From Rhodoferax sp. (GTDB lineage Bacteria; Pseudomonadota; Gammaproteobacteria; Burkholderiales; Burkholderiaceae_C): a stretch of DNA of 64,000 nt. The stretch covers positions 1 through 64,000 of the forward strand of contig JAGRPL010000001.1 of NCBI GenBank assembly GCA_019449595.1, in the 5' to 3' direction. Positions 42,001 to 49,763 of the stretch are shown in pieces (positions within the stretch are counted from its first letter, which is position 1; each line of letters begins with the position of its first letter). The position numbers and the translations under genes were made by a program. The notes beneath the pieces were generated by a model. That model ran no database searches. It was given only the letters and a program-made list of their open reading frames with translations, and had not been told where the DNA came from.

Positions 42001-42751
42001 CGCCCTCGTAGATTCCCTTGCCGGCTGCGGCCTTGCCAATGGCGTGGATGGCGGCCTCGTAGGAGGCCAGGTAACGCTCAGCGTCCTCGCTGGTCAGCGC
42101 AGCTTCGCCCAGCATGTCGTAGGAATAGCGGAAGCCCTGGGCCTCCAGGTTCTTGGCGTGCTTGAGCGCTTCACCGATGGTCTCGCCGGTGACGAACTGC
42201 TCACCCATCATGCGCATGGCCATGTCCACGCCCTTGCGGATCAAGGGCTCGCCGCCCTTGCGGATCAAGCCGCCCAGGGTGGCGCCTAGCCCGCGTTCGC
42301 TGTGGGTGGCGACCAGTTTGCCGGTCAGCAGCAGACCCCAGGATGCGGCGTTGACGAACACCGAGGGGCTGTTGCCCAGATGCGGAGACCAGTCGCCGTT
42401 GCTGATCTTGTCGCGGATCAGTGCGTCCCGCGTGGCGCTGTCAGGAATGCGCAAAAGCGCCTCGGCCAGGCACATCAGTGCCACCCCTTCCTGCGAAGAC
42501 AGCGCGTACTCCTGCAACAGGCCTTGCACGATGCCGGCGCGGCCGCTGTCGCTCTTGCGCCCCCGCAGTTGTGTGGCAATGCGGTGGGCCAGCCCCTGCG
42601 CAGCCTGAGCCTGCGCTGCGGGCAGGCGGGCCTGCTCCAGCAGGGTGGCAACGGCCTCGGTCTCGGGCAAACGGTAGGCGGCGGTGATCGCGGCACGCAG
42701 CGGCTCGCGCTGCACAGGGCCATCGACAAACGGGACAAAAACGTTGCTCAT
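39014..42751 (-). CDS. putA: Bifunctional proline dehydrogenase / L-glutamate gamma-semialdehyde dehydrogenase
   Basis: 1245 residues; oxidises proline to glutamate at the membrane with FAD and NAD. The proline dehydrogenase barrel (about 180-480) has GAGISIKLSALHPRYSRAQ, MIRLVKGAYWDSEIKRAQ and YAPVGTHETLLAYLVRRLLEN. The aldehyde dehydrogenase domain (about 580-1040) has the catalytic cysteine in FDSAGQRCSALRVL and EIFGPVLHVVRFK. A further C-terminal domain follows. The N-terminal ribbon-helix-helix repressor domain of E. coli PutA is absent, consistent with control by the divergent Lrp-family gene. Confidence 0.98.
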   Translation of the reverse strand: MSNVFVPFVDGPVQREPLRAAITAAYRLPETEAVATLLEQARLPAAQAQAAQGLAHRIATQLRGRKSDSGRAGIVQGLLQEYALSSQEGVALMCLAEALLRIPDSATRDALIRDKISNGDWSPHLGNSPSVFVNAASWGLLLTGKLVATHSERGLGATLGGLIRKGGEPLIRKGVDMAMRMMGEQFVTGETIGEALKHAKNLEAQGFRYSYDMLGEAALTSEDAERYLASYEAAIHAIGKAAAGKGIYEGAGISIKLSALHPRYSRAQYTRVMDELYPVLLKLTLLARQYDIGLNVDAEETDRLELSLDLLEKLCFAPELKGFNGIGFVIQAYQKRCPFVIDYVVDLARRSGHRLMIRLVKGAYWDSEIKRAQLDGQDGYPVYTRKSYTDLSYLACARKLLAAPDAVYPQFATHNAHSLAAIYQIADPERYTPTQYEFQCLHGMGEPLYEQVVGASKLGRPCRIYAPVGTHETLLAYLVRRLLENGANTSFVNRIADASISIEELIEDPVATVDRMGAQEGRIGLPHAAIAVPAGLYGEQRANSMGLDLSNEMTLDSLGQTMRAGAAQPLTAGPMLGVDRQASAGATASTVRNPANHADVVGEVVHADESDVDVALARAVAAAPGWAAVAPAERAALLERAADQMQAEMQPLMGLLVREAGKTASNAISEVREAIDFLRYYAALVRADFAPDTHRPLGPVVCISPWNFPLAIFTGQVAAALAAGNPVLAKPAEQTSLIAAQAVRILWQAGVPRDVVQLVPGRGSVIGARLVKDERTQGVMFTGSTEVARVLQGNVAGRLDAEGHPIPVIAETGGQNCMVVDSSALVEQVVLDVLGSAFDSAGQRCSALRVLCVQEDIAERMLTMIKGAMGELRIGQPDQLAVDVGPVIDTRARDGINAHIEAMRAKGRPVHQIARDQDNATRQGSFVLPTLIELESIQELEREIFGPVLHVVRFKRRDLGAMVEQINATGYGLTMGVHTRIDETIAQVISSGHAGNLYVNRNMVGAVVGVQPFGGEGLSGTGPKAGGPLYLYRLLSRRPDDAMRRAVALSDAVAAEAIRGQREPQGALKALQQWALDVARKDLAALCQRYAEQACAGAICTLRGPTGESNTYSLLPREAVLCLAYSEPDRLVQLAAVLAVGSRAVWPVEAADLRDRLPEAVQAAIVLAKDWYAPTVAFDAVLHHGNPRQLTALCTHLAQRPGAIVSVHGLASGETAVPLERLLLERAVSVNTAAAGGNASLMTMG

Positions 42752-42799
42752 GGTGTGTTCCGAAATAAGAAATGAATGGCGAAATAATGCCGGTATCCG

Positions 42800-42827
42800 C
42801 GCAAAATTAAATGTCTATTTATTTGCG
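42800..42827. promoter_or_regulatory. Imperfect palindrome in the putA-putR intergenic region
   Basis: The arms CGCAAA and TTTGCG enclose an A/T-rich centre over 28 bases, midway between the two divergent starts. Position and composition suit an operator for an Lrp-type octameric regulator. Binding is inferred. Confidence 0.45.
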
Positions 42828-42850
42828 TGTTACAGAATAAAATTCGGTCT

Positions 42851-43327
42851 ATGAGCACAACCATGGACCAACTCGACCGCATCGACCTGCGCATACTGGA
42901 TGTTTTGCAGCAAGACGGGCGCACCAGCAACCTCAAGCTGGCCGAAACCGTGGCGCTGTCCCCCACCGCCGTATTGGCACGGGTGCAGCGCCTCACGCGC
43001 GAGGGCTTCATCCTGGGCTACGAGGCGCGGCTCAATCCGCTCAAACTCGGTGCCGGCATGATGGTGTTTGTGGAAGTCCTGCTGGACCGCACCACGCCCA
43101 ATGTGTTCGAGCAGTTCAAGGCGGCCGTGCAGGTGCGCCCCGAGATCATGGAATGCCACATGGTGGCGGGTGGCTTTGACTACCTGCTCAAGACCCGTGC
43201 CGCCGACATGGACGCCTACCGCACCTTTGCCGGGTCGGTTCTGTGGCAACTGCCCGGCGTGCGTGAAACACGCACCTACGCCGTCATGGAAGAAGTCAAG
43301 AACTCGACCCGCCTGATGCTGCGCTGA
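42851..43327 (+). CDS. putR: Lrp/AsnC-family regulator, probable proline-responsive activator of putA
   Basis: 158 residues. The N-terminal helix-turn-helix (about 5-60) shows LDRIDLRILDVLQQDGRTSNLKLAETVALSPTAVLARVQRL and the C-terminal RAM ligand domain shows MECHMVAGGFDYLLKTRAADM and LPGVRETRTYAVMEEVK. It is transcribed divergently from putA with 99 bases between the starts, the arrangement of PutR/BkdR-type regulators. The inference of proline as effector rests on this context. Confidence 0.9.
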   Translation: MSTTMDQLDRIDLRILDVLQQDGRTSNLKLAETVALSPTAVLARVQRLTREGFILGYEARLNPLKLGAGMMVFVEVLLDRTTPNVFEQFKAAVQVRPEIMECHMVAGGFDYLLKTRAADMDAYRTFAGSVLWQLPGVRETRTYAVMEEVKNSTRLMLR

Positions 43328-43340
43328 AACGCACAGGCGT

Positions 43341-44057
43341 TCAGTGCCCGCCCTCCAGATAGGCTGCGCGCACTTCGGGGCTGGCCAGCAACTCGGCACC
43401 CGTGCCCGCCAGCACCACCTCGCCGTGCTGCAACACATAGCCCCGATGGGCCACGCGCAGGGCGTGGTGGGCATTCTGCTCGACCAGCAGGATGGTCATG
43501 CCATGATCACGGTTGAGCTCGCGAATGATCTCGAACACACGCCGGATATAAATCGGCGCCAGCCCCAGCGAGGGTTCATCGAGCATCAGCAGCTTGGGTC
43601 GCCCCATCAGCGCCCGCGCAATGGCCAGCATCTGCTGCTCGCCACCCGAGAGCGTTCCGGCCCGCTGTTGCAGGCGTTTTTCCAGGATGGGAAACATGGC
43701 GAACATGCGCTGGATGTCGGCATCGAAGTTCACGGGGTCGGCAAACGTTGCGCCGATCTGGATGTTTTCCAGCACGGTCATGCGCGGGAAGATCCGTCGC
43801 CCTTCCGGCACGAGTGCAATGCCGCGCCGGGCGACTTCGTGCGGACTCAGTTTCGTGATGTCCTCGCCCTCGAAGACGATGCGGCCGGCACTGGCGCGCG
43901 GCGCACCGAAGAGCGTCATCATCAGGGTCGATTTCCCGGCACCGTTGGCGCCAATCAGCGTAACCACCTCCCCCGTCCCGACTTCCACGTCCAGCCCCTT
44001 GAGGGCATGGATGTGGCCGTAGTGGGTATGCACCCCTTTTAGTTGCAGCATGCTCAT
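43341..44057 (-). CDS. livF: Branched-chain-type ABC transporter ATPase LivF
   Basis: 238 residues. Walker A LIGANGAGKSTLMM, signature TLSGGEQQMLAIARALM, Walker B LLMLDEPSLGLAPI and the switch histidine in LLVEQNAHHAL. Its ATG overlaps the livG stop by four bases. It is the last gene of the liv operon and faces putR, 13 bases apart. Ligand class follows that of the operon. Confidence 0.95.
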   Translation of the reverse strand: MSMLQLKGVHTHYGHIHALKGLDVEVGTGEVVTLIGANGAGKSTLMMTLFGAPRASAGRIVFEGEDITKLSPHEVARRGIALVPEGRRIFPRMTVLENIQIGATFADPVNFDADIQRMFAMFPILEKRLQQRAGTLSGGEQQMLAIARALMGRPKLLMLDEPSLGLAPIYIRRVFEIIRELNRDHGMTILLVEQNAHHALRVAHRGYVLQHGEVVLAGTGAELLASPEVRAAYLEGGH

Positions 44058-44866
44058 GCGGCCACCTCTTCTGAATCGTCTTCGCCCAAATAGGCCTTGA
44101 TCACATGCGGGTCGTTTTGGACCTGCACGGGCGTACCCTCGGCAATCTTGCTTCCATGGTTGAGCACGACGATGTGGTCCGACACCTTCATCACGACGCT
44201 CATGTCGTGTTCGATCAGCAGCACGGCAATGTTCTCGTCGCGCGACAGGTTCAGGAGCAATTGGTTGAGTTCCGCCGACTCGCGGGGGTTCAGGCCCGCG
44301 GCCGGCTCATCCAGGCACAGCAACACGGGGTTGACGCACAGGGCCCGCGCGATTTCGATGCGGCGCTGGGTACCGTAGGGCAAACCGGCAGCCGGGGTAT
44401 CGGCCAGGTCCAGCAGGCCCAGCCGCTCCAGCCAGTTCATTGCGCGCTCCATCGCCGCGGTCTCGGCGCGCCGATAGGACGGCAGGCCGAACAGGCCGGC
44501 GATCGAGAACACCGACGCACCCTGCAGGGTGTTGTGCTGCGCCACGATCAGGTTCTCCAGGACGGTCATCTTGGGGAACAGGCGAATGTTCTGGAAGGTG
44601 CGAACGACCTGGGCATCACTGGCCACCTTGTGGCTGGCCAGCGCCTCCAGACGCATCTCGCCGTTGACAGGGTGCTGCAGGCGCACGCTGCCCACGGTCG
44701 GCTTGTAGAAACCGGTGATGCAGTTGAACAGCGTGGTCTTGCCGGCACCGTTGGGGCCGATGATCGACGTGATCTGCTTGCCCGGGGCATAGAAAGACAG
44801 GTCGTCAATGGCGGTCAGCCCACCAAAACGCATGGTGAGGTTTTCGACATGAAGGATGTTGTTCAT
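44054..44866 (-). CDS. livG: Branched-chain-type ABC transporter ATPase LivG
   Basis: 270 residues. Walker A IIGPNGAGKTTLFNCITG, signature region LPYGTQRRIEIARALC, Walker B LLCLDEPAAGLNP and switch histidine in VLLIEHDMSVV. The C-terminal extension GTPVQVQNDPHVIKAYLGE is typical of LivG. The ATG at 44866 overlaps the livM stop as ATGA, so an open frame upstream is not used. Confidence 0.95.
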   Translation of the reverse strand: MNNILHVENLTMRFGGLTAIDDLSFYAPGKQITSIIGPNGAGKTTLFNCITGFYKPTVGSVRLQHPVNGEMRLEALASHKVASDAQVVRTFQNIRLFPKMTVLENLIVAQHNTLQGASVFSIAGLFGLPSYRRAETAAMERAMNWLERLGLLDLADTPAAGLPYGTQRRIEIARALCVNPVLLCLDEPAAGLNPRESAELNQLLLNLSRDENIAVLLIEHDMSVVMKVSDHIVVLNHGSKIAEGTPVQVQNDPHVIKAYLGEDDSEEVAA

Positions 44867-46179
44867 GCGGACTCCTGGCTGGAACGGCGGGTAAAGGTGG
44901 CGGGGGCCTTCAACGTAGGCTCCCGATGGGACAGGAGGCCACCCGGCTTCCACACCATGATCAGGATCATGGCCGCGCCGAAAATCAGCATGCGGTACTC
45001 CGCAAAGTCACGACCGATTTCGGGGATCAGGACCAGCACCAGTGCGGCCAGCACCACGCCCAGCTGGCTGCCCATGCCACCCAGCACCACGATGGCCAGA
45101 ATGATGGCGGACTCGGAGAAGACGAACGATTCCGGCGAGATGAAACCCTGGCGCGCTGCGAAGAAGACCCCTGCAAAGCCACCCAGCATCGCGCCCAGCG
45201 CAAAGGCAGACAGCTTGATATTCGTTACGTTCATGCCCATCGCCTTGCAGGCAATCTCGTCCTCGCGCATGGCCTCCCAGGCCCGCCCGATCGGCAGCTT
45301 GCGCAAGCGGCGCACCAGCAGGTTGGTCAGCAGCGCAAGTGCCAGAATGAGATAGTAGAGGAACATGACCCGGTGCTCGGGAACATATTCGAGCCCGAAG
45401 AAACTGGCGAACGTGGCCGGCCCGTCATCCATCGGCGCCTTGAAGGGCAGACCGAAGAAGGTGGGACGCGGAATGGACGAAATGCCATTGGGGCCACCGG
45501 AAAAGTCCGTCCAGTTCACCAGGATGACCCGGATGATCTCGCCAAAACCCAGTGTCACGATGGCGAGGTAGTCGCCCCGCAAACGCAATGTCGGCCAACC
45601 CAGCACGATGCCGAAGGTCGCGGCGGCAGCGCCGGCCACGGGCAGTGCCTCCCAGAAGCCCCAGCCGTACTGGGTGGAGAGCAGTGCATACGAGTACGCA
45701 CCGACGGCGTAGAAAGCCACATAACCCAAATCCAGCAGGCCAGCGAGTCCGACCACGACGTTGAGACCCCAGCCCAGCATGACGTAGATCAGCACCGTGG
45801 TGGCGGTGTCGACCACATACCGGTTTGTGGACCAAAAAATAGGCAGCGCGAGCGCCAGGCCCAGCAGTGTCCAGCCCAGTGCCTTCAAGGCCACCGGCGA
45901 GGCCGTCTTGGCGGGTTCAGCCGCACGAACGCGGGTCTTCTGCTTCGCGCGAAGCCGGTCGCCCATCACCGCAAACAGCAGGCGTCCGACAAAGACCAGC
46001 GCAATGCACAAGGCCAGAGCGCCCCAACGGGTCTGGACCTGCAGCGCACCGCCGCTGTCGACGGTCGTCAGCCCGATCATGGGAATGCCCAGCACGAGGG
46101 CGACGCACGCAACGCCCCCGGCGTCCTTCAGGCGCTCAGGCAGCGTGGGCGTATGGGATGTCTGGATTACGGCGCTCAT
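44863..46179 (-). CDS. livM: Branched-chain-type ABC transporter permease LivM
   Basis: 438-residue permease with about ten membrane helices. The permease core is visible in GLNVVVGLAGLLDLGYVAFYAVGAY, FGEIIRVILVNWTDFSGGPNGIS and the EAA-like loop AWEAMREDEIACKAMGMNVTNIKL. The first 120 residues carry additional helices and a basic loop (RLRAKQKTRVRAAEPAK), as in the longer LivM subgroup. The stop of livH overlaps its start as TAATG. Confidence 0.95.
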   Translation of the reverse strand: MSAVIQTSHTPTLPERLKDAGGVACVALVLGIPMIGLTTVDSGGALQVQTRWGALALCIALVFVGRLLFAVMGDRLRAKQKTRVRAAEPAKTASPVALKALGWTLLGLALALPIFWSTNRYVVDTATTVLIYVMLGWGLNVVVGLAGLLDLGYVAFYAVGAYSYALLSTQYGWGFWEALPVAGAAAATFGIVLGWPTLRLRGDYLAIVTLGFGEIIRVILVNWTDFSGGPNGISSIPRPTFFGLPFKAPMDDGPATFASFFGLEYVPEHRVMFLYYLILALALLTNLLVRRLRKLPIGRAWEAMREDEIACKAMGMNVTNIKLSAFALGAMLGGFAGVFFAARQGFISPESFVFSESAIILAIVVLGGMGSQLGVVLAALVLVLIPEIGRDFAEYRMLIFGAAMILIMVWKPGGLLSHREPTLKAPATFTRRSSQESA

Positions 46180-47096
46180 TAGACTTTCTCCACTTCAGGC
46201 CGTCCGAGCAGGCCGCTGGGACGGAACATCAGAACCAGGATAAGAAGCGCGAAAGTGGCTACATCCTTGTATTCGGGCGACAGGTAGGCGGCCCAGAAAG
46301 CTTCCAGCAGGCCGATCAGCAGGCCGCCCAGCATGGCGCCCGGCAAGGACCCCACGCCCCCGAGCACCGCCGCGGTGAAGGCCTTGATGCCGGCCACGAA
46401 TCCGATATAGAAATCGACCACGCCGTAGTAGACCGTCACGAGCACCCCCGCAACGGCAGCCAGCGCTGCGCCAATCATGAACGTCATCGAGATCGTCCGG
46501 TCGACGTTGATACCCAGCAAACCGGTCATCGTGCGGTCCTGCTCGCAGGCCCGCTGCTGGCGACCAAACGACGTCCGGGTGATCAGGTACGTGAAGGCCA
46601 GCATTAGCACGACCGTTACGGCGATGATCAGGATCTGGCTGTACGCCAGCGAGACGGTGACACCGTCCAACGTGAACAAATCGATGCCACCGGTCAGCAT
46701 GGGCGGAATGGGCTTGACCCGCGCGCCCTGGGTGACCTGCACCATGTTTTGCAGGAAGATGGACATGCCGATGGCCGAAATCAGGGGAGCCAGGCGGGGA
46801 GCGCCGCGCAACGGCCTGTAGGCAATGCGTTCGACACTCCAGCCATAGGCCGAGGTCAGAACGATGGCCACGACCAGCACAAGCAGTATGGCCAGCGGGA
46901 TCGAAGTCACGCCGAACGACGCCAGCAGCGTAAAACTGGTAACGGCGATGAAGGCCGACACCATATAGATGTCGCCGTGCGCAAAGTTGATCATGCCGAT
47001 GATGCCGTACACCATCGTGTAACCGATGGCAATGAGGCCATAGACGGAGCCAAGGGCCAGTCCGTTGATGAGTTGCTGGAAGGCAAAGGCAAGCAT
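46179..47096 (-). CDS. livH: Branched-chain-type ABC transporter permease LivH
   Basis: 305-residue permease with about eight helices. LINGLALGSVYGLIAIGYTMVYGIIGMINFAHGD is the N-terminal family block; FGRQQRACEQDRTMTGLLGINVDR is the ATPase-contact loop. An AAGGAA site precedes the ATG. It is separated from livK by 135 bases that carry a hairpin and no gene. Confidence 0.95.
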   Translation of the reverse strand: MLAFAFQQLINGLALGSVYGLIAIGYTMVYGIIGMINFAHGDIYMVSAFIAVTSFTLLASFGVTSIPLAILLVLVVAIVLTSAYGWSVERIAYRPLRGAPRLAPLISAIGMSIFLQNMVQVTQGARVKPIPPMLTGGIDLFTLDGVTVSLAYSQILIIAVTVVLMLAFTYLITRTSFGRQQRACEQDRTMTGLLGINVDRTISMTFMIGAALAAVAGVLVTVYYGVVDFYIGFVAGIKAFTAAVLGGVGSLPGAMLGGLLIGLLEAFWAAYLSPEYKDVATFALLILVLMFRPSGLLGRPEVEKV

Positions 47097-47206
47097 GTTC
47101 CGATTCCTTAAAAGGAGCGAAGTACCCTGAGTCAGGGCCTTTTTCGCCCGGCGTTCCTCGCCAGCGGATCGACGCGGCGGGGAACGTTCACTGAAGCGTG
47201 AGCAAG

Positions 47207-47225
47207 GCGGCGTTCAGCACGCCGC
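47207..47225 (-). promoter_or_regulatory. Intercistronic hairpin after livK
   Basis: A 7-bp perfect stem, GCGGCGT pairing with ACGCCGC around a 5-base loop, stands six bases after the livK stop. No T-run follows. Such stems usually protect the message of the abundant binding protein from 3' decay or cause partial termination before the permease genes. Confidence 0.45.
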
Positions 47226-47231
47226 ACCCGA

Positions 47232-48320
47232 TCACTTGACGTAGTCGTACTTGCCGTCTTTCCACTGGTACACCACAAAGGCCGGCGCCTTGCTCAGGCC
47301 TTTGGCGTCAAACGAAACCTTGCCGATCACGGTGTCAAAGTTGCCGCCGCGCATGGCCTTTTCCAGGTCATTGAACTTGATGCTGTTTGCGTTCTTGGCT
47401 GCCTGCTCGAACAACTGGAAGGCCGCGTAGGCGTACATCACGTAGCCTTCGGGTTCGATCTTGGCATCACGGAACTTCTTGACCACCGAAGCGGCTGCGG
47501 GGTTCTTGCGCGCATCCGGACCGAAGGTGAACATCACGTTGTTGGATGCCTTGCCGGCAGCCGTCACCAGTTCGGTATTGGACATGGTGTCGCCGCCGAA
47601 CACGGTCAGCTTGAGTTTGGCCTGTTCCGCCTGGCGCAGGATCAGTGCAACCTCGGTGTGGTAACCACCATAGGCCATGACTTCGACACCGGCTTGCTTG
47701 AGCTTGGCGATCACGCCGGAGTAGTCTTTCTCGCCCGCGGTGATGGACTCGCGCAGCACGGGCTTGGCGCCCTTGCTTTCCATGGCCTTGGCGATCTCGT
47801 CGGCCAGGCCCTTGCCGTAGGCGCTCTTGTCGTCAAGCACGGCAATCTTCTTGCCCTTGAAGTGCTCGGCCAGATAGGTGCCGGCAACCAAACCCTGCTG
47901 GTCATCGCGACCGGCGATCGCAAACACGTTCTTGAGGCCACGGTCCGTCACCTTGGGGTTGGTGGACACGGTTGCCATCAGGATGTTGGATTCGAGATAG
48001 ACCTCGGATGCGGGAATCGTGGACGACGAGCACCAGTGGCCGTGCATGAAGGCGATCTTCTTGTTAACCATCTGGTTGGCCACGGCAACGGCCTGCTTGG
48101 GGTCGCAGGCGTCATCGCCCACTTCCAGCACCAGCTTCTGGCCAAGGACGCCGCCACGGGCGTTGATGTCGGCAATCGCCATCTCGGCGCCCTTCTTGAT
48201 CTGGTCGCCGGCGGACGCGTACTGGCCCGACATGGGGCCGGCAATGGCCACAACCGTATCGGCAAAGGCCGTGCCGGACAGGGCGACAAAAGCCGCGGCT
48301 GCAATCAATGTTTTCTTCAT
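47232..48320 (-). CDS. livK: Branched-chain-type ABC transporter periplasmic binding protein
   Basis: 362-residue precursor with signal peptide KKTLIAAAAFVALSGTAFAD and the type I periplasmic-binding fold of Leu/Ile/Val proteins: AGPMSGQYASAGDQIKKGAEMA, ARGGVLGQKLVLEVGDDACDP, HWCSSSTIPASEVY and FGGDTMSNTEL. It has an AGGAGAT site. Ligands of this family range from branched-chain amino acids to urea, amides and aromatic acids, and the sequence alone does not settle which. The upstream GntR gene is a clue to regulated uptake. Confidence 0.93.
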   Translation of the reverse strand: MKKTLIAAAAFVALSGTAFADTVVAIAGPMSGQYASAGDQIKKGAEMAIADINARGGVLGQKLVLEVGDDACDPKQAVAVANQMVNKKIAFMHGHWCSSSTIPASEVYLESNILMATVSTNPKVTDRGLKNVFAIAGRDDQQGLVAGTYLAEHFKGKKIAVLDDKSAYGKGLADEIAKAMESKGAKPVLRESITAGEKDYSGVIAKLKQAGVEVMAYGGYHTEVALILRQAEQAKLKLTVFGGDTMSNTELVTAAGKASNNVMFTFGPDARKNPAAASVVKKFRDAKIEPEGYVMYAYAAFQLFEQAAKNANSIKFNDLEKAMRGGNFDTVIGKVSFDAKGLSKAPAFVVYQWKDGKYDYVK

Positions 48321-48365
48321 TTCGATCTCCTAGGGTGAGGAACTTCAGGCTGGGTGGATGCGCGT

Positions 48366-49082
48366 TTAGGCGCGGTGTTCGGAGAGGTACTTCACCAGGG
48401 AGGCTCCACCGTCGAGCACATGGGCCCGCGTCAGAGTTGCCGCCCTCTCCGCATCCCGGGCGGCAAACGCGTCGATGATCGCGTGGTGCTCGCCCTGGGT
48501 TTTCGGCAATTCGGATGTCACGGCAAGCAGCGCCCGTACATAGCGCTCGACCTTGTCGTACAGGGATCGGATCTCGGCCAGCAAAACCGGCCGTCTGGCA
48601 TCGGCGTACAGAGCCGAGTGCAGTTGCCAATTGATTTGCGCCCAGTTTGCCGGGTTGCGTTCGACGCCAAAGGCCTCCAGCGCCAGACGCGCCTGCTGCA
48701 GGCTGTCGTCACTGATCAGCGGGGCGGACAGCTCGGCGGCACGGGCCTCCAGCATCGCCCGGATCTCGACATACTCCCGGATTTCATGGGTGGACAGCGA
48801 GGCCACCACCGCCCCTTTGTTGCGGATGAAGCTGACCAGACCCTCTGCCTCCAGGCGCTTGAGCGCCTCGCGCAGCGGAATCTTGCTGACATGGAACTGC
48901 TCGGCCAGCGCGTCCTGCCGCAACAGCGTTCCGGACTCGAGTTGACCCGAAACGATGGCATTGCGCAGCGTTTCGGCCACGAAATCGGAAGTGGATCGCC
49001 GGACCTCTGCGGGCAGCGACAGAGACAGTACGCCGAGACCCTGCAAGGAATTTGACTCGACGAGTGTGCTGGAAAGATTCAC
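48366..49082 (-). CDS. GntR-family (FCD-domain) transcriptional regulator
   Basis: 238 residues from a GTG start. The winged helix-turn-helix (about 25-90) has FVAETLRNAIVSGQLESGTLL, EQFHVSKIPLREALKRLEAEGLV; the C-terminal all-helical FCD domain includes IREYVEIRAMLEARAAEL and HHAIIDAFAARDAERA with likely metal-ligand histidines. An open frame continues upstream to 49169, but a palindromic operator and AT-rich promoter-like sequence lie in that stretch, so the downstream GTG is favoured; no strong ribosome-binding site is visible. It precedes livK by 45 bases and probably controls the liv genes and itself. Confidence 0.85.
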   Translation of the reverse strand: MNLSSTLVESNSLQGLGVLSLSLPAEVRRSTSDFVAETLRNAIVSGQLESGTLLRQDALAEQFHVSKIPLREALKRLEAEGLVSFIRNKGAVVASLSTHEIREYVEIRAMLEARAAELSAPLISDDSLQQARLALEAFGVERNPANWAQINWQLHSALYADARRPVLLAEIRSLYDKVERYVRALLAVTSELPKTQGEHHAIIDAFAARDAERAATLTRAHVLDGGASLVKYLSEHRA

Positions 49083-49137
49083 CGGACTGGCCTGCCTGTG
49101 GTTGAAATGGATAGCTTGCAAACGTTTGTTGTGCGTA

Positions 49138-49166
49138 TATTGTATTTTCGTATACGGTATACCAAT
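49138..49166. promoter_or_regulatory. Probable GntR operator and promoter region
   Basis: The segment contains two tandem GTATAC palindromes separated by one base, framed by ATTG on one side and CAAT on the other. On the minus strand a TACAAT -10-like box (49139-49144) follows. FCD-type GntR proteins often bind TTGTATAC-like palindromes. It lies about 55-85 bases before the GTG start, fitting autoregulation. Confidence 0.5.
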
Positions 49167-49310
49167 CAAGGGTTTACCCTGAATGCATCACTTTATGACG
49201 AAATAATGACGTTGGTTCAAGAAAATTCCACAATATAAAAATTGGGGCGCGAAATCACGGCCCCCCAAACATCCAAGCTGCGCAACGCCGCGAAACACGC
49301 CGGTACAGAC

Positions 49311-49341
49311 AAAAAAAAACCAACCGGAGATCCGGTTGGTT
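49311..49341 (-). terminator. Rho-independent terminator of tmRNA
   Basis: On the minus strand the stem AACCAACCGGA / TCCGGTTGGTT is followed by a run of nine or more T. It begins about ten bases after the CCA end of the tmRNA. The remaining bases up to the GntR region (49170-49310) hold no gene that I can recognise. Confidence 0.92.
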
Positions 49342-49350
49342 TTTCCTATT

Positions 49351-49727
49351 TGGTGGAGCTGGGGGGATTTGAACCCCCGTCCGCAAGCCTTCTTCGAACA
49401 GTTCTACATGTGTAGCCGTCTGATTTGAGTCTCGCCTTTTACATCGCGCAGTGGCACGCTATGCAAAACGCCAGCAACCTATTTTCTCGATCTGCCCTAA
49501 GTTACCCAAGGCAAACCCAGCCGAATGAAGTTACCCCACAGCCTGGACAGCTTGCGCCACCCTTGCCCAGCCTATCGGCTTGCTGTTGTGAGGCTCACGC
49601 GCAATTAAGCGGCGAGTGCGAAACGTTCGTCGTTTGCAGTTAGTTTTTTTCTGCGGTTTTACGAGGTGACAGAACCTCGACATGCCCTGCTGCGCGTCCG
49701 AACCCACGTCGAAACCAGTGCAGCCCC
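49351..49727 (-). ncRNA. ssrA: Transfer-messenger RNA
   Basis: 377-nt single-chain tmRNA. The tRNA-like 3' end carries GGGGGTTCAAATCCCCCC (T-arm) and encoded CCA; the 5' end GGGGCTG pairs with CAGCTCC to form the acceptor stem, and the D-arm region GGTTTCGACGTGGG is standard. The resume codon GCA and tag frame at 49605-49637 encode A-NDERFALAA followed by TAA, a proteolysis tag that matches betaproteobacteria of this family. With SmpB it rescues stalled ribosomes. Confidence 0.98.
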
Positions 49728-49736
49728 AAGGCTCCT

Positions 49737-49763
49737 ATTTTAGGCGCTTGCCAGCAATTGCAA
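49737..49763 (-). promoter_or_regulatory. Probable tmRNA promoter overlapping the gph stop codon
   Basis: On the minus strand TTGCAA (49758-49763) and TAAAAT (49737-49742) are spaced by 15 bases, with the tmRNA 5' end ten bases after the -10 box. The TAA of the -10 hexamer is also the gph stop codon. The spacing is shorter than ideal, so the -35 assignment is tentative. Confidence 0.5.

Noticed and set aside
45825-45870. AAAAAATAGGCAGCGCGAGCGCC in livM, broken here as AAAAAATAGGCAG and CGCGAGCGCC, as a repeat copy
   Set aside because: It lacks the ATAGC palindrome and the spacing does not fit the family; the region codes for an ordinary LivM helix.
49170-49310. A possible small gene between the GntR operator and the tmRNA terminator
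   Set aside because: No frame has both a start with a ribosome-binding site and protein-like composition; it is left as spacer.
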